A DNA stretch of 48,544 nucleotides. It comes from Alphaproteobacteria bacterium (GTDB taxonomy: Bacteria; Pseudomonadota; Alphaproteobacteria; Rickettsiales; JABCZZ01). The translations under genes were made by a program, and so were the position numbers. Under the pieces are notes generated by a model. It was not told where the DNA came from, searched no databases, and worked only from the letters and a program-made list of their open reading frames with translations. Positions 7,881 through 15,249 of the stretch are shown here, one piece after another. Location of the stretch: the NCBI GenBank assembly GCA_013288335.1, contig JABDCC010000011.1, forward strand, positions 1 through 48,544, read 5' to 3'. Numbering within the stretch: position 1 is the stretch's first letter; each line of letters starts with the position of its first letter.

Positions 7881-8812
7881 GCCTTTTCCTTATCACCTTG
7901 CTCCCTGGTGCTCACCAGATGAATAAACACATCATCCAGACTAGTATTGATTGGCTGCACTGTGTAGCTGGAGTGCTTCAGGGTATCCGATAGCGTCGCC
8001 TTTAGCGCTTCTTCATCCTCGCCACTCACATGCAGTATGTCACCGAAGGTAATGGTCTGATCGACACCCGGCTTGTCCTTCAGTGCCTGCGACAATGCCG
8101 CAAGATCTCCGCCAGCAACGGCAAACGTGCTGATATGCTGGCTCTCGATTACCTCAGCAGAAGTGCCCTGTGCAATCAGCTGCCCATTAAAAATATACGC
8201 CAGCTTGTTACAACGCTCGGCCTCATCCATGTAATGCGTGCTGACCAGCACGGAGATGCCCGTTGCTGCCAACTGCTGCAGTTCCTCCCAGAAATCACGC
8301 CGCGCCATGGGATCAACTCCCGCCGTCGGCTCATCAAGCAGTAACACTTCCGGTGCATGCAGCATGCAAGCGGCAAGCGCCATGCGCTGCTTCCAGCCAC
8401 CCGACAACGCACTCGCCAGTTGCGACGCACGTTGTTCAAGGCCAAGTTGTTTCAGCGTTTTATCGACACATTGCTTACGGTCTGGCATTTCATACATGCG
8501 AGCAACAAAATCAAGATTTTCGCGGATGGTTAAATCCTCCCACATGGAAAAGCGTTGAGTCATATATCCGACATGGCGCTTGATCTCTTCACTTTGCTTA
8601 ATGATATCGTAGCCCAGGCAAGTGCCTTCGCCTGAATCAGGCGTAAGCAGGCCGCACATCATACGAATTGAAGTAGTCTTGCCGCTGCCGTTTGGTCCAA
8701 GGAACCCAAAAATCTCCCCACGTGCGATTTGCAACGACACGTCGCGTACTACATGCTTATCGCCAAAACTTTTGTTAAGATTGCGGACGTCTATGGCAAG
8801 ATCACTATTCAT
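7877..8812 (-). CDS. ABC transporter ATP-binding protein (efflux)
   Basis: A 311-residue ATPase with one nucleotide-binding domain, like one half of YbhF. Walker A is GPNGSGKTT (about 39-47), the signature is LSGGWKQR, Walker B is LLLDEPTAGVD and the H-loop is STHYMDE. A C-terminal extension of about 90 residues matches the DrrA/YbhF-type tail. GAGGTG precedes the ATG, and the gene overlaps the adaptor gene by 8 bases. It energises the permease encoded next. Confidence 0.93.
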   Translation of the reverse strand: MNSDLAIDVRNLNKSFGDKHVVRDVSLQIARGEIFGFLGPNGSGKTTSIRMMCGLLTPDSGEGTCLGYDIIKQSEEIKRHVGYMTQRFSMWEDLTIRENLDFVARMYEMPDRKQCVDKTLKQLGLEQRASQLASALSGGWKQRMALAACMLHAPEVLLLDEPTAGVDPMARRDFWEELQQLAATGISVLVSTHYMDEAERCNKLAYIFNGQLIAQGTSAEVIESQHISTFAVAGGDLAALSQALKDKPGVDQTITFGDILHVSGEDEEALKATLSDTLKHSSYTVQPINTSLDDVFIHLVSTREQGDKEKA

Positions 8813-9740
8813 TCACATGCACCTCTACCGGCTGGCCAGGATGCAAGAAGGTTGCATCCTCTAGCTTGGGTCTGGCTTCGATCATGAATACCAGCTTGGA
8901 ACGTGTTTCATTACTATAGATGACCGGTGGCGTAAATTCTGGTTCAGGCGAAATATACGTGATCTGCACAGGAACATCTTTCCCACAGCCATCACAGTGT
9001 ACCGTTGCGTTCTGTCCTGCCTTCAGTTTCCCCACGGTTTCTTCTGGTACGAAGAAACGTACTTTAATATTTCCCGGTGGCAGGAGTGATACGACAGGGG
9101 TGCCCGCAGGCACCCATTCACCTTCCACGAACAGTGTGTCGAATACCAACGCAGCCTGTGCAGTGCTTGCCGACTTTTGTGCGAGCTTCCATTCGGCTTG
9201 TGCCAGCGCCGCAACCGCCGCACGAATCTGTTCCTTACGGCCTGGAAGCTCACCTGTCTTTAATTGATTTCGAAGTTCAACAACATGGGACCGAGCGCCC
9301 ATGTGTGCGGAGCGACTGGCATCAAGCTGAGCCTTGGAGATAGCCCCGATCTTATATTGCTTCTCATCTCGCGCCACTTGCGTAGCAGATAAATTCTCAG
9401 TGGTTATTGCCTGTTCGAGCTGAGCGCTCAGTACATCGATTTCTGGCTTGCGCTTGCCGGTTTCTAAATCGCCAAGCTGTGCCTTGGCCTGCTGCACTTC
9501 GGCAGCTTCATTTTCATGTTCCAGTTCGAATAGCGGCGCATTTGCCTCCACTGTCTGGCCCCGGCTTACCATAAGCTTATCGAGCCTACCTGCTGCCGAG
9601 GTGGCTACATATACATATTCACCTTCAGCATAACCCTGGAAACGATTTTTGTTATCGTCATCACATGACGTAAACGATAGTGCCAGAAGAAATGCCAAAG
9701 CGACTTTGCAAGAGCAGCCATAAAAGAGGCCATTTGTCAT
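8805..9740 (-). CDS. HlyD-family membrane-fusion protein
   Basis: A 311-residue periplasmic adaptor like YbhG/YhiI. The N-terminus is hydrophobic and ends in a possible lipobox at Cys26 (SFTSC followed by DDD), so it may be a lipoprotein. The lipoyl half-motifs frame a long coiled coil (about 75-190), followed by the beta-barrel part (NIKVRFFVPEE, then FTPPVIYSNETRSKLVF). AAGGGAA lies upstream of the ATG. It is first in the efflux operon. Its upstream region (9741-10012) is shared with the divergent phasin gene and contains an FNR-type box and two motif copies. Confidence 0.9.
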   Translation of the reverse strand: MTNGLFYGCSCKVALAFLLALSFTSCDDDNKNRFQGYAEGEYVYVATSAAGRLDKLMVSRGQTVEANAPLFELEHENEAAEVQQAKAQLGDLETGKRKPEIDVLSAQLEQAITTENLSATQVARDEKQYKIGAISKAQLDASRSAHMGARSHVVELRNQLKTGELPGRKEQIRAAVAALAQAEWKLAQKSASTAQAALVFDTLFVEGEWVPAGTPVVSLLPPGNIKVRFFVPEETVGKLKAGQNATVHCDGCGKDVPVQITYISPEPEFTPPVIYSNETRSKLVFMIEARPKLEDATFLHPGQPVEVHVNE

Positions 9741-9848
9741 GTATTCGTTCCCTTTACGGTGCCATCATGGAAAAACCAGCATAAGTAACCCATATGGGGT
9801 TAGAGTGTGGCTTAGCGTTTCGTCGGAAATTAAGTAATAAGAATCCCC

Positions 9849-9869
9849 ATATCTTTTATCCATATGGTT
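9849..9869 (-). promoter_or_regulatory. Recurrent leader motif, copy upstream of the efflux operon
   Basis: The minus strand reads AACCATATGGATAAAAGAT followed by AT. It differs by one base from the other three copies and points at the adaptor gene 108 bases away. It begins just downstream of a TATAGT hexamer (9874-9879, minus strand), so the motif would lie at the 5' end of the efflux transcript. Confidence 0.55.
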
Positions 9870-9873
9870 AAAG

Positions 9874-9879
9874 ACTATA
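9874..9879 (-). promoter_or_regulatory. Candidate -10 (TATAGT) of the efflux operon
   Basis: The minus-strand hexamer TATAGT would place the transcription start near 9867. The FNR-type box centred at 9906.5 would then sit about 40 bases upstream, the class II activator position. Confidence 0.4.
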
Positions 9880-9899
9880 GAAATTTAATATCCAATCAT

Positions 9900-9913
9900 T
9901 TGACTGAGATCAA
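9900..9913. promoter_or_regulatory. FNR/FixK-type box TTGACTGAGATCAA
   Basis: The half-sites TTGAC and ATCAA are separated by four bases, which matches the FNR/FixK/DNR family consensus TTGAY-N4-ATCAA. It lies between the divergent efflux operon and phasin gene. The distance fits class II activation of the efflux operon better than of the phasin, for which no good -10 is seen. Confidence 0.65.
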
Positions 9914-9941
9914 AAAGCAGTGGAATACTGGCATTTTTTGA

Positions 9942-9972
9942 AACCACATGGATAAAAGATATTCATGTGGTT
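9942..9972 (+). promoter_or_regulatory. Recurrent leader motif inside an inverted repeat, upstream of the phasin
   Basis: The plus strand reads AACCACATGGATAAAAGAT followed by AT at 9942-9962. The first nine bases, AACCACATG (9942-9950), are exactly mirrored by CATGTGGTT at 9964-9972, so this copy is also a hairpin or dyad with a 13-base centre. It ends 40 bases before the phasin start. Confidence 0.55.
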
Positions 9973-10012
9973 AGATATTCCTGGAGCCCACATAACGAAA
10001 AGGAATTATTGT

Positions 10013-10477
10013 ATGGTTAAGAAAGCAACTAAACATTCAAAAACAGTATCGGCTAAAAAAGATAACCCAACGGTCGGGTTTTTAAGCGCGGTTCAAAAGG
10101 AACAAAAAAAACTGTTCAGTGCGGAGTGCGATAATGTAAAAAATATCATGAACGTTGCACAGGATTTTGACAATAAAGCCGTAAAATATGTAGCTATGGA
10201 ATCAAAGAACATTAAGGCATTTGCTAAATCCGATAATGTGGCTGCGAATAATTTATTAAATATCCGAAACGAAATATTAGAAAGCTGTAATCGCAATATT
10301 TTGAATTTAACAAATTTTTCTCAAGAAGTTTTTGCCGTAAGAAATATTAAGGATCTGGCTGAATTAAAGAACAAATCGCTACAGCTAGCCTATAACAATT
10401 ATTTAGATACAACCGGCAAGTTGTGCGGCATGATTTTTAATTCCTGTGTTGGAACAATAGCGCCTATTAATGAATAG
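10013..10477 (+). CDS. Phasin-family protein
   Basis: A 154-residue helical protein with no signal peptide. A basic N-terminus (MVKKATKHSKT) precedes amphipathic helices typical of phasins: FSAECDNVKNIMNVAQDF, ILNLTNFSQEVFAVRNIKDL, then LAELKNKSLQLAYNNYLDT. Phasins coat polyhydroxyalkanoate granules, and some act as general stress or chaperone-like proteins. The ATG at 10013 is chosen because AAAGGA lies nine bases upstream; an in-frame ATG at 9965 sits inside the leader motif. No PHA synthase lies in this window, so granule binding is inferred from the family only. Confidence 0.7.
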   Translation: MVKKATKHSKTVSAKKDNPTVGFLSAVQKEQKKLFSAECDNVKNIMNVAQDFDNKAVKYVAMESKNIKAFAKSDNVAANNLLNIRNEILESCNRNILNLTNFSQEVFAVRNIKDLAELKNKSLQLAYNNYLDTTGKLCGMIFNSCVGTIAPINE

Positions 10478-10595
10478 GCAGCTATAGCTTCTGAACAAAT
10501 ATGAAAAATGCACAAAGTATTTGGTGCTTAATATACGGCAATTCTAAAAGGTTATACTGATATTTAGTATCTTCATTTAATAATAAAGGATTTAT

Positions 10596-10826
10596 ATGGA
10601 AAATAATGAAAACAAAACCTGCGGTACCAAAGGCTGCAAGTGCCCTTGTCATATGGTGCTCGGTATACTGATTGCGCTTATCGGGGTTGTTTTCTTGCTG
10701 GGCAATTATGATGTAGTAAGCGTGAGATTCGTTTCCAATGCGTGGCCGATTCTGCTGATAGTCATTGGACTCAAGATGATTTGTCCCAAAAATATGTGCA
10801 AGTGTTGCTCGCAAGTGCAAAAATAA
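10596..10826 (+). CDS. Small membrane protein with Cys-rich ends (LiaI/LiaF-TM-like)
   Basis: A 76-residue protein. A cysteine-rich hydrophilic start (CGTKGCKCPCH, 9-19) is followed by two membrane helices (about 20-37 and 48-63) joined by a short turn, and a cysteine-rich end (CPKNMCKCC). The two-helix WPILLIVIGL pattern resembles the small LiaI-LiaF-like / DUF5668 membrane domain. The clustered cysteines at both ends suggest metal or redox binding. AAAGGA precedes the ATG. The function is unknown. Confidence 0.65.
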   Translation: MENNENKTCGTKGCKCPCHMVLGILIALIGVVFLLGNYDVVSVRFVSNAWPILLIVIGLKMICPKNMCKCCSQVQK

Positions 10827-10904
10827 GCTCATGCATGGTAAACCGCATACTGCTTAGCAAATTGTAACTGGGAAATGAAATCATGCAAAATACTGCGGTA
10901 ACCC

Positions 10905-11690
10905 TTACGCGATAGCCTGTAGTTCCGTGGCTTTCTGCAAAGGTAATGTCACGATAAAATGAGAACCCATAAGCGGCCAACTTTTTACCGTAATACTGCC
11001 CTTCATTAAACGTGTCAGTTCCTGGGTGATAAATAACCCTAACCCTGTCCCACCATATTTTCTACTGACACTGGGGCATCCTTGGGCGTATTTGTCAAAA
11101 ATCTTTCCAAGTTTTTCTTTCTCAATGCCGATACCAGAGTCGGCAACAGTGATGCATACTTCAGAGTGTCCGTTCAAAGTTTCCCTTTCAGTCATATAAA
11201 GCGAAATGGTTCCTTTATCGGTAAATTTTACGGCATTCCCAAGCAGGTTTAGAAGGATCTGGCGGATACGAAGTGGATCGCCCATATACAAGGTCGGACA
11301 TCCTTTGCCTATACCCACATGCACTTCCAGGCCTTTTTCTTGCGCCTTTATAGCGATAATATTTTTTGCCTCTTCGAGGGTTGTGCTCAGATCAAAAAGG
11401 ATATGCTCTAATTCTACCTTACTGTTTTCAAGTTTAAAAGAGTCCAACAAGTCATTCAGCAATTCTACCAGCATTTTAGAGCTATCGCGCAGCATATCTG
11501 CACATTCTTTTTGTTTGTCAGGACTGCATTGCAAACTGGAAAGAATATTGGCAAGCCCCACAATGGAATTGAGCGGGTTGCGGATTTCATGGCATATGAG
11601 AGCTAAATAATCCGGATCTTGAAATCTTAAGTGAGTGGTTTGTACCGGAAGAATTCTGGAAACTTCTTGAATCTGGGTAGCTAAATGCAT
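10905..11690 (-). CDS. Histidine kinase without a sensor domain
   Basis: A 261-residue soluble kinase with a short N-terminus (30 residues), a HisKA dimerisation helix with phospho-acceptor His34 (CHEIRNPLN), and an HATPase domain with N-box NLLGNAVKF, G1 DSGIGI and G2 GGTGLGL. No membrane segment or sensing domain is present, so it probably acts with a partner protein. AGGAGAGG lies before the ATG. It is transcribed divergently from the Crp/Fnr gene; one FNR-type box (11796-11809) stands about 42 bases from its likely start of transcription. Confidence 0.9.
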   Translation of the reverse strand: MHLATQIQEVSRILPVQTTHLRFQDPDYLALICHEIRNPLNSIVGLANILSSLQCSPDKQKECADMLRDSSKMLVELLNDLLDSFKLENSKVELEHILFDLSTTLEEAKNIIAIKAQEKGLEVHVGIGKGCPTLYMGDPLRIRQILLNLLGNAVKFTDKGTISLYMTERETLNGHSEVCITVADSGIGIEKEKLGKIFDKYAQGCPSVSRKYGGTGLGLFITQELTRLMKGSITVKSWPLMGSHFIVTLPLQKATELQAIA

Positions 11691-11795
11691 AATCCTCTCC
11701 TGGTAAAAGTTGATTGTGTGAATTATTCTTTCGCGCTATGTTTGGAAAAATCTTACTAATAAGTGATATAAATACACTTATCGATACTGTCGGTT

Positions 11796-11809
11796 TTGAC
11801 CAATATCAA
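11796..11809 (-). promoter_or_regulatory. FNR/FixK-type box TTGACCAATATCAA
   Basis: The half-sites TTGAC and ATCAA flank four bases. For the minus-strand kinase gene, TATTTA or TTATAT at about 11766-11774 can serve as -10, putting the box centre near -42. Confidence 0.65.
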
Positions 11810-11833
11810 AATTCCATAAAGAAAATAACATTT

Positions 11834-11847
11834 TTGATTTAAGTCAA
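11834..11847 (+). promoter_or_regulatory. FNR/FixK-type box TTGATTTAAGTCAA
   Basis: The half-sites TTGAT and GTCAA flank four bases. The -10 hexamer TATAGT (11869-11874) places the start of transcription near 11881, so the box centre is at about -41, the class II position, for the Crp/Fnr gene itself. Autoregulation is therefore possible. Confidence 0.65.
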
Positions 11848-11906
11848 AAAGATAGATATAAAATATTGTATAGTGCCCGCTAATTTTACTCAAATAAGGC
11901 GTTACT

Positions 11907-12656
11907 ATGGCAGCAATAAAAGAACAGGATGTCGGTTCAAAACAATGTAAGTCGCTGGCCTTTTTTAAAAGCCTCATACTATTTACTAATATAGCGGATA
12001 AAGAGATTTCGCTTTTTATTGATGCTGCCCAGGTAAAATCCTACAAGAAAGGGAAGATTCTCTATTTAGAAGGCGAGCAGGCAGATTTTTTCTACATCAT
12101 TTGTAATGGATGGCTCAAATTATTTCATATCACCGAAGAAGGGGAAGAAGTAAGCTTGGCAATGCTCACCAAAAATAACATTACAGGTGAGAATGCCATT
12201 TTTGAACAGGGTCGTTTCACCAGTAGCGCGCTGGTGGCAGAAGATGCACAGATAGTGAGTATACCACTTTCTCTCCTAAAAGAGCAGATTCGTATGAATA
12301 ACCATCTGGCATTTAATATGCTGACTACCATGGTACAATATCAACGCAGGCATGAATTACAACTTGAACAATATCTGCTTTATAGTGCGCCTCAGCGTAT
12401 CGGATGTTTTCTGCTTGGACTCTGTCCCGTACTGGAGCAAATAGACGGTGTTGTACTTAATCTTCCTTACGATAAGGCACTCATTGCCTCTACCCTAGGC
12501 ATGAAGGGAGCGACATTCTCGCGCGCACTTAATATATTACGTGAGGAAACCGGTATTGATATCAGGGGGACGCGCGTCATTATTGATTCCATGGATCGGC
12601 TGCTAAAATTTGTAAATGGTTGTTACTCACATACGCATCTGCAAAAGATTTATTAA
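11907..12656 (+). CDS. Crp/Fnr-family transcription regulator (DNR-like)
   Basis: A 249-residue regulator with a cyclic-nucleotide-like beta-roll (about 28-125), a dimer helix (130-155) and a C-terminal winged helix with recognition region LGMKGATFSRALNIL (197-211). The cysteines (14, 66, 167, 173, 239) do not form the N-terminal cluster of oxygen-sensing FNR, so it is more like DNR/NnrR-type or other cluster-free members. In the recognition helix the Glu of FNR (ETxSR) is replaced by Ala (ATFSR). Two FNR-type boxes lie in its own upstream region. It overlaps the convergent receiver gene by 4 bases at the stop. Confidence 0.9.
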   Translation: MAAIKEQDVGSKQCKSLAFFKSLILFTNIADKEISLFIDAAQVKSYKKGKILYLEGEQADFFYIICNGWLKLFHITEEGEEVSLAMLTKNNITGENAIFEQGRFTSSALVAEDAQIVSIPLSLLKEQIRMNNHLAFNMLTTMVQYQRRHELQLEQYLLYSAPQRIGCFLLGLCPVLEQIDGVVLNLPYDKALIASTLGMKGATFSRALNILREETGIDIRGTRVIIDSMDRLLKFVNGCYSHTHLQKIY

Positions 12657-13096
12657 GCTGCTAAGCTCTGCACCTTTTCATCTACAAGCAAAAGAATATT
12701 TTTAAGTGCTTCTATATCTAGGGGTTTAACCAGGTGAAAATCAAAGCCAGCTTCCTTGGAACGCTCACGATGTTCTTTTTGTCCCCATCCGGTAAGTGCT
12801 AAGAAAATAGTATTCTGGAGAATGGGCTCCTTATGCATAGCTTGACATACCTCATAGCCGCTCATTCCCTCTAACCCAATATCAAGAAAGATAATATCAG
12901 GGTGAAAAGATTTGGCTAACCCAATTGCGGTTTGCCCATCCAAGGTCATTTGTACCGTATGCCCCAGTATTTCCAGTGTCCACATCGTAGTTTTGGCACT
13001 GGCTTCATTATCGTCTACAACGAGTATGCGGTAATGACATGGTTTCTCACTCGTTAATGCTTCATCTAACAAACTGACAGTCTGAGCTGCTCCCAT
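12653..13096 (-). CDS. Single-domain response regulator
   Basis: A 147-residue receiver protein. After about 20 residues comes a full receiver domain with acidic pair Asp28-Asp29 (VVDDN), phospho-acceptor Asp72 (IFLDIG), Thr101 in ALTGW and Lys124 (LVKPLD). There is no output domain, so it may be a phosphate shuttle or CheY-like interactor. Its start shares one base with the stop of the kinase gene upstream (TAATG), which makes that kinase the probable partner. Confidence 0.92.
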   Translation of the reverse strand: MGAAQTVSLLDEALTSEKPCHYRILVVDDNEASAKTTMWTLEILGHTVQMTLDGQTAIGLAKSFHPDIIFLDIGLEGMSGYEVCQAMHKEPILQNTIFLALTGWGQKEHRERSKEAGFDFHLVKPLDIEALKNILLLVDEKVQSLAA

Positions 13097-14256
13097 TATA
13101 CAAACCGTGGAAATCGTACAGTGAAAGTCGTGCCTTCTTCTTCAGAGGAGGTCACTTCAATCGTTCCACCATGAGAAATGATGATATCCTTGGTAATATA
13201 GAGTCCCAAACCGAGATTAACTGTGGCTGGATGATCCCCTGTATCTATCACTGCACGGGTGAGTGGATCAAATAAGCTTCCCATTTTTTTGGTAGGAATA
13301 GGTACGCCATTATTATGCACGGATAATATTACTTCTTCCTGTGTTCCTTTTATAGTGACGCCAATAGGCGAATCTTTGGCACTATACTGAATCGCGTTGC
13401 CAATCAGGTTTGAAAAGACTTGCCCGATACGAGCCTTATCCCATTCTCCCTTCACATCCCCTGATACCTCAAGAGTTATGGTACGCGTTTGATGTACAGA
13501 ACGCACTTCATCAACCAGTTGCTGGCTTACGAATTCCAAATCCATAGGGGCTCTGACAATGGGAAGCCCGGAGCCAAATCTGGCACGAGTCATATCGACG
13601 AGATCGTTTACTAATTTTGTGATACGGATTGTGCTCTCGGAAATCTGGGAAATCAGAATCATTTGCCGTTCGTTAAGTGTCTCTTTATGTGACATAAGCT
13701 GAGCCGACATGGATATTACATTCAGCGGGGTACGTAGTTCGTGACTTAATACGCCCACGAATAAATCTTTTGAATAACTGACTTTGTGTGTGTATTGGCT
13801 AACGGATTCAGCTAACTCCTGATCAATAGACTCGTTGAAACGGGTCAGATCTATAATGTCCAAATTATTCATGTGAGGCTTGGTGAGGCTCCATAATTTA
13901 ATAACGCTTGCACGCAACGCGCGATATTCGGAAACCATTTGGTCAATATCAAAGCCCCCGGCCAAACGTAAAGCAGCGTGCGTTTCTGCAGCGGTAGCAG
14001 TAGATGTTTTCTCTTTTCCGCCTTGTGATTTTTGTATCTGTTCCAGATTTGTTTGAGGAGTTTTTATATCGTTGACTATAAAGGCAAGTAATTCATGTAT
14101 ATGATTACGCAGTGCGAGCGATGTCATATCATTAGCAGCGGGCGTCAATGTGCGCGCGAAGCTTTCCCATTCAGATACTATTTGCTTTGTATTTTCACGA
14201 ATGAAGTCGGCCAGCCGTAGATTATTGTCTTGTTGTTGAGCGGCGCTATTTGACAT
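13096..14256 (-). CDS. Soluble histidine kinase with helical N-terminal domain
   Basis: A 386-residue kinase without membrane helices. Residues 1-155 form an all-helical region (IVSEWESFARTLTP, then ETHAALRLAGGFDIDQMVSEYRALR) resembling the RsbRD-type N-terminal domain seen in stressosome-like sensors and many kinases. HisKA follows with His172 (SHELRTPLN), then an HATPase domain (NLIGNAIQYS and GLGLYITK). It lies in an operon with the receiver gene downstream and a small unknown gene upstream (12 bases). The ligand or stimulus is unknown. Confidence 0.88.
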   Translation of the reverse strand: MSNSAAQQQDNNLRLADFIRENTKQIVSEWESFARTLTPAANDMTSLALRNHIHELLAFIVNDIKTPQTNLEQIQKSQGGKEKTSTATAAETHAALRLAGGFDIDQMVSEYRALRASVIKLWSLTKPHMNNLDIIDLTRFNESIDQELAESVSQYTHKVSYSKDLFVGVLSHELRTPLNVISMSAQLMSHKETLNERQMILISQISESTIRITKLVNDLVDMTRARFGSGLPIVRAPMDLEFVSQQLVDEVRSVHQTRTITLEVSGDVKGEWDKARIGQVFSNLIGNAIQYSAKDSPIGVTIKGTQEEVILSVHNNGVPIPTKKMGSLFDPLTRAVIDTGDHPATVNLGLGLYITKDIIISHGGTIEVTSSEEEGTTFTVRFPRFV

Positions 14257-14268
14257 ATGCTATATAAC

Positions 14269-14655
14269 TCATGTAGTTGTTCCAAAGACGGTTTTCAGCC
14301 AGCCCCATTCCAGTTTCGCCGGGTTTTCAATGTATTCTTGTGGGTTATCCACCACACGCTTTAAATACTGATAAGTAAAAGGCCATTCGTCTTCAGATTT
14401 AATGTCCTTCTTTTTTACAATTTCAATTTTCATGTCGCGGGTGAGGCGTAACATAAATTCTACTTTTGGCCGGTCATCATAGACAATGGCATTAAGCGTT
14501 GCTTCTGTTTTTAATGCTTTAAACCTGGCACCCCAGATTTCTGTATAGGGAAATTTATCCTTATTCTGCTCAATAGCGTGGTTACATATCTCAAGATACT
14601 TTTGAAATACCTGCTCATATTCCTTTACATCTTTAATGTTTTGCATTGACTCCAT
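14269..14655 (-). CDS. Unknown protein, first in a kinase-receiver operon
   Basis: A 128-residue soluble protein (MESMQNIKDVKEYEQVFQKY...) with a helical first half and an alternating, strand-rich second half (FMLRLTRDMKIEIVKKK). The ATG at 14655 is preferred because AAGGA lies about eight bases before it. It stands 12 bases before the helical-sensor kinase and may work with it. I recognise no family. Confidence 0.65.
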   Translation of the reverse strand: MESMQNIKDVKEYEQVFQKYLEICNHAIEQNKDKFPYTEIWGARFKALKTEATLNAIVYDDRPKVEFMLRLTRDMKIEIVKKKDIKSEDEWPFTYQYLKRVVDNPQEYIENPAKLEWGWLKTVFGTTT

Positions 14656-14715
14656 AGTTATTATCCTTAAATCGATCACTATTCACCCTTATAGCCTCAG
14701 TAAGCAACCTATACT

Positions 14716-14729
14716 TTGACTTATATCAA
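14716..14729 (+). promoter_or_regulatory. FNR/FixK-type box TTGACTTATATCAA
   Basis: The half-sites TTGAC and ATCAA flank four bases. The recurrent leader motif begins exactly 41.5 bases after the box centre, so the predicted class II transcription start coincides with the first base of the motif. The nearest plus-strand gene is the CsbD-like gene. Confidence 0.65.
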
Positions 14730-14763
14730 AATTGCGTACTAAAATTTTGAATGCATTTGTCTA

Positions 14764-14784
14764 AACCACATGGATAAAAGATAT
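14764..14784 (+). promoter_or_regulatory. Recurrent leader motif, copy upstream of the CsbD-like gene
   Basis: The plus strand reads AACCACATGGATAAAAGAT followed by AT, identical over 21 bases to the copy at 9942. It ends 92 bases before the start codon. Confidence 0.55.
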
Positions 14785-14819
14785 GCAGGCGCTTACATGT
14801 TTTGGAACTGCATAACAGC

Positions 14820-14838
14820 GGAAGATTTTCGATTTTCC
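14820..14838 (+). repeat. Paired leader element, copy 1 (GAAGATTTTCGATTTTC core)
   Basis: This near-palindromic 19-mer ends 38 bases before the CsbD-like gene. The same core, with one base changed, recurs at 15177-15195 before the next stress gene. Confidence 0.45.
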
Positions 14839-14876
14839 TGTCCTAGATTATGTATCAATACTTTAAGGAGACATTT

Positions 14877-15158
14877 ATGTACGAATCATCAAACACGAAC
14901 AGCAAGGCTCATTCAGAAAAATTAGCTGCTGAAATCAAAAAAGCCTTCAGCAAATTAAACGATGCTGACATTGCTCTTTATGCTACTGCGAAAGATAAAT
15001 TTTTCGAAGTTGTAAAGACAAAATGCAGCATTGAAAGAGCCGAAGCTGAAAAAACATTGAAGAAACTTGATGCAGAATGTGCTGCAGCTTGCAGTGCGAA
15101 CAAAGACAAGTCTACTACTGCAACTGCTCAGCCTGCTCAAAAACCAAAAGTAGCCTAG
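14877..15158 (+). CDS. CsbD/YjbJ-like stress protein
   Basis: A 93-residue soluble helical protein. The segment from about residue 15 to 65 (KLAAEIKKAFSKLNDADI, then KDKFFEVVKTKCSIERAEAE) follows the pattern of CsbD/YjbJ proteins (KGKxKExWGKLTDDD ... GKIQERYGIARDEAE). The tail is Ala/Lys/Thr/Pro-rich. AAGGAG precedes the ATG at 14877. CsbD-type proteins are abundant under general stress but have no known biochemical activity. The gene lies behind an FNR-type box, a leader motif and a palindromic element, so it appears heavily regulated. Confidence 0.6.
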   Translation: MYESSNTNSKAHSEKLAAEIKKAFSKLNDADIALYATAKDKFFEVVKTKCSIERAEAEKTLKKLDAECAAACSANKDKSTTATAQPAQKPKVA

Positions 15159-15167
15159 TACCCTGTA

Positions 15168-15204
15168 TGTTTGGCCAGAAGATTTTTGATTTTCTGGTCA
15201 AACA
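15168..15204 (+). promoter_or_regulatory. Long stem-loop between two stress genes, containing leader element copy 2
   Basis: TGTTTGGCCAGAA (15168-15180) pairs with TTCTGGTCAAACA (15192-15204), with one G-U wobble across 13 pairs and an 11-base loop. No U-run follows directly, so it looks more like an RNA-stability or processing element than a simple terminator. The loop region holds the second GAAGATTTT-type element (15177-15195). Confidence 0.5.
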
Positions 15205-15249
15205 TTGGTTTATCAAATTTTCGCATAATTTCTTTTAGGAGACATTACC

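Noticed and set aside
9787-9801. Near-palindrome AACCCATATGGGGTT upstream of the efflux operon
   Set aside because: Resembles the core of the leader motif but lacks the GATAAAAGAT part, so it was not counted as a copy.
10482-10832. 116-codon open frame on the minus strand over the small membrane protein
   Set aside because: The plus-strand gene has a good ribosome-binding site, membrane helices and clustered cysteines; the reverse frame looks random.
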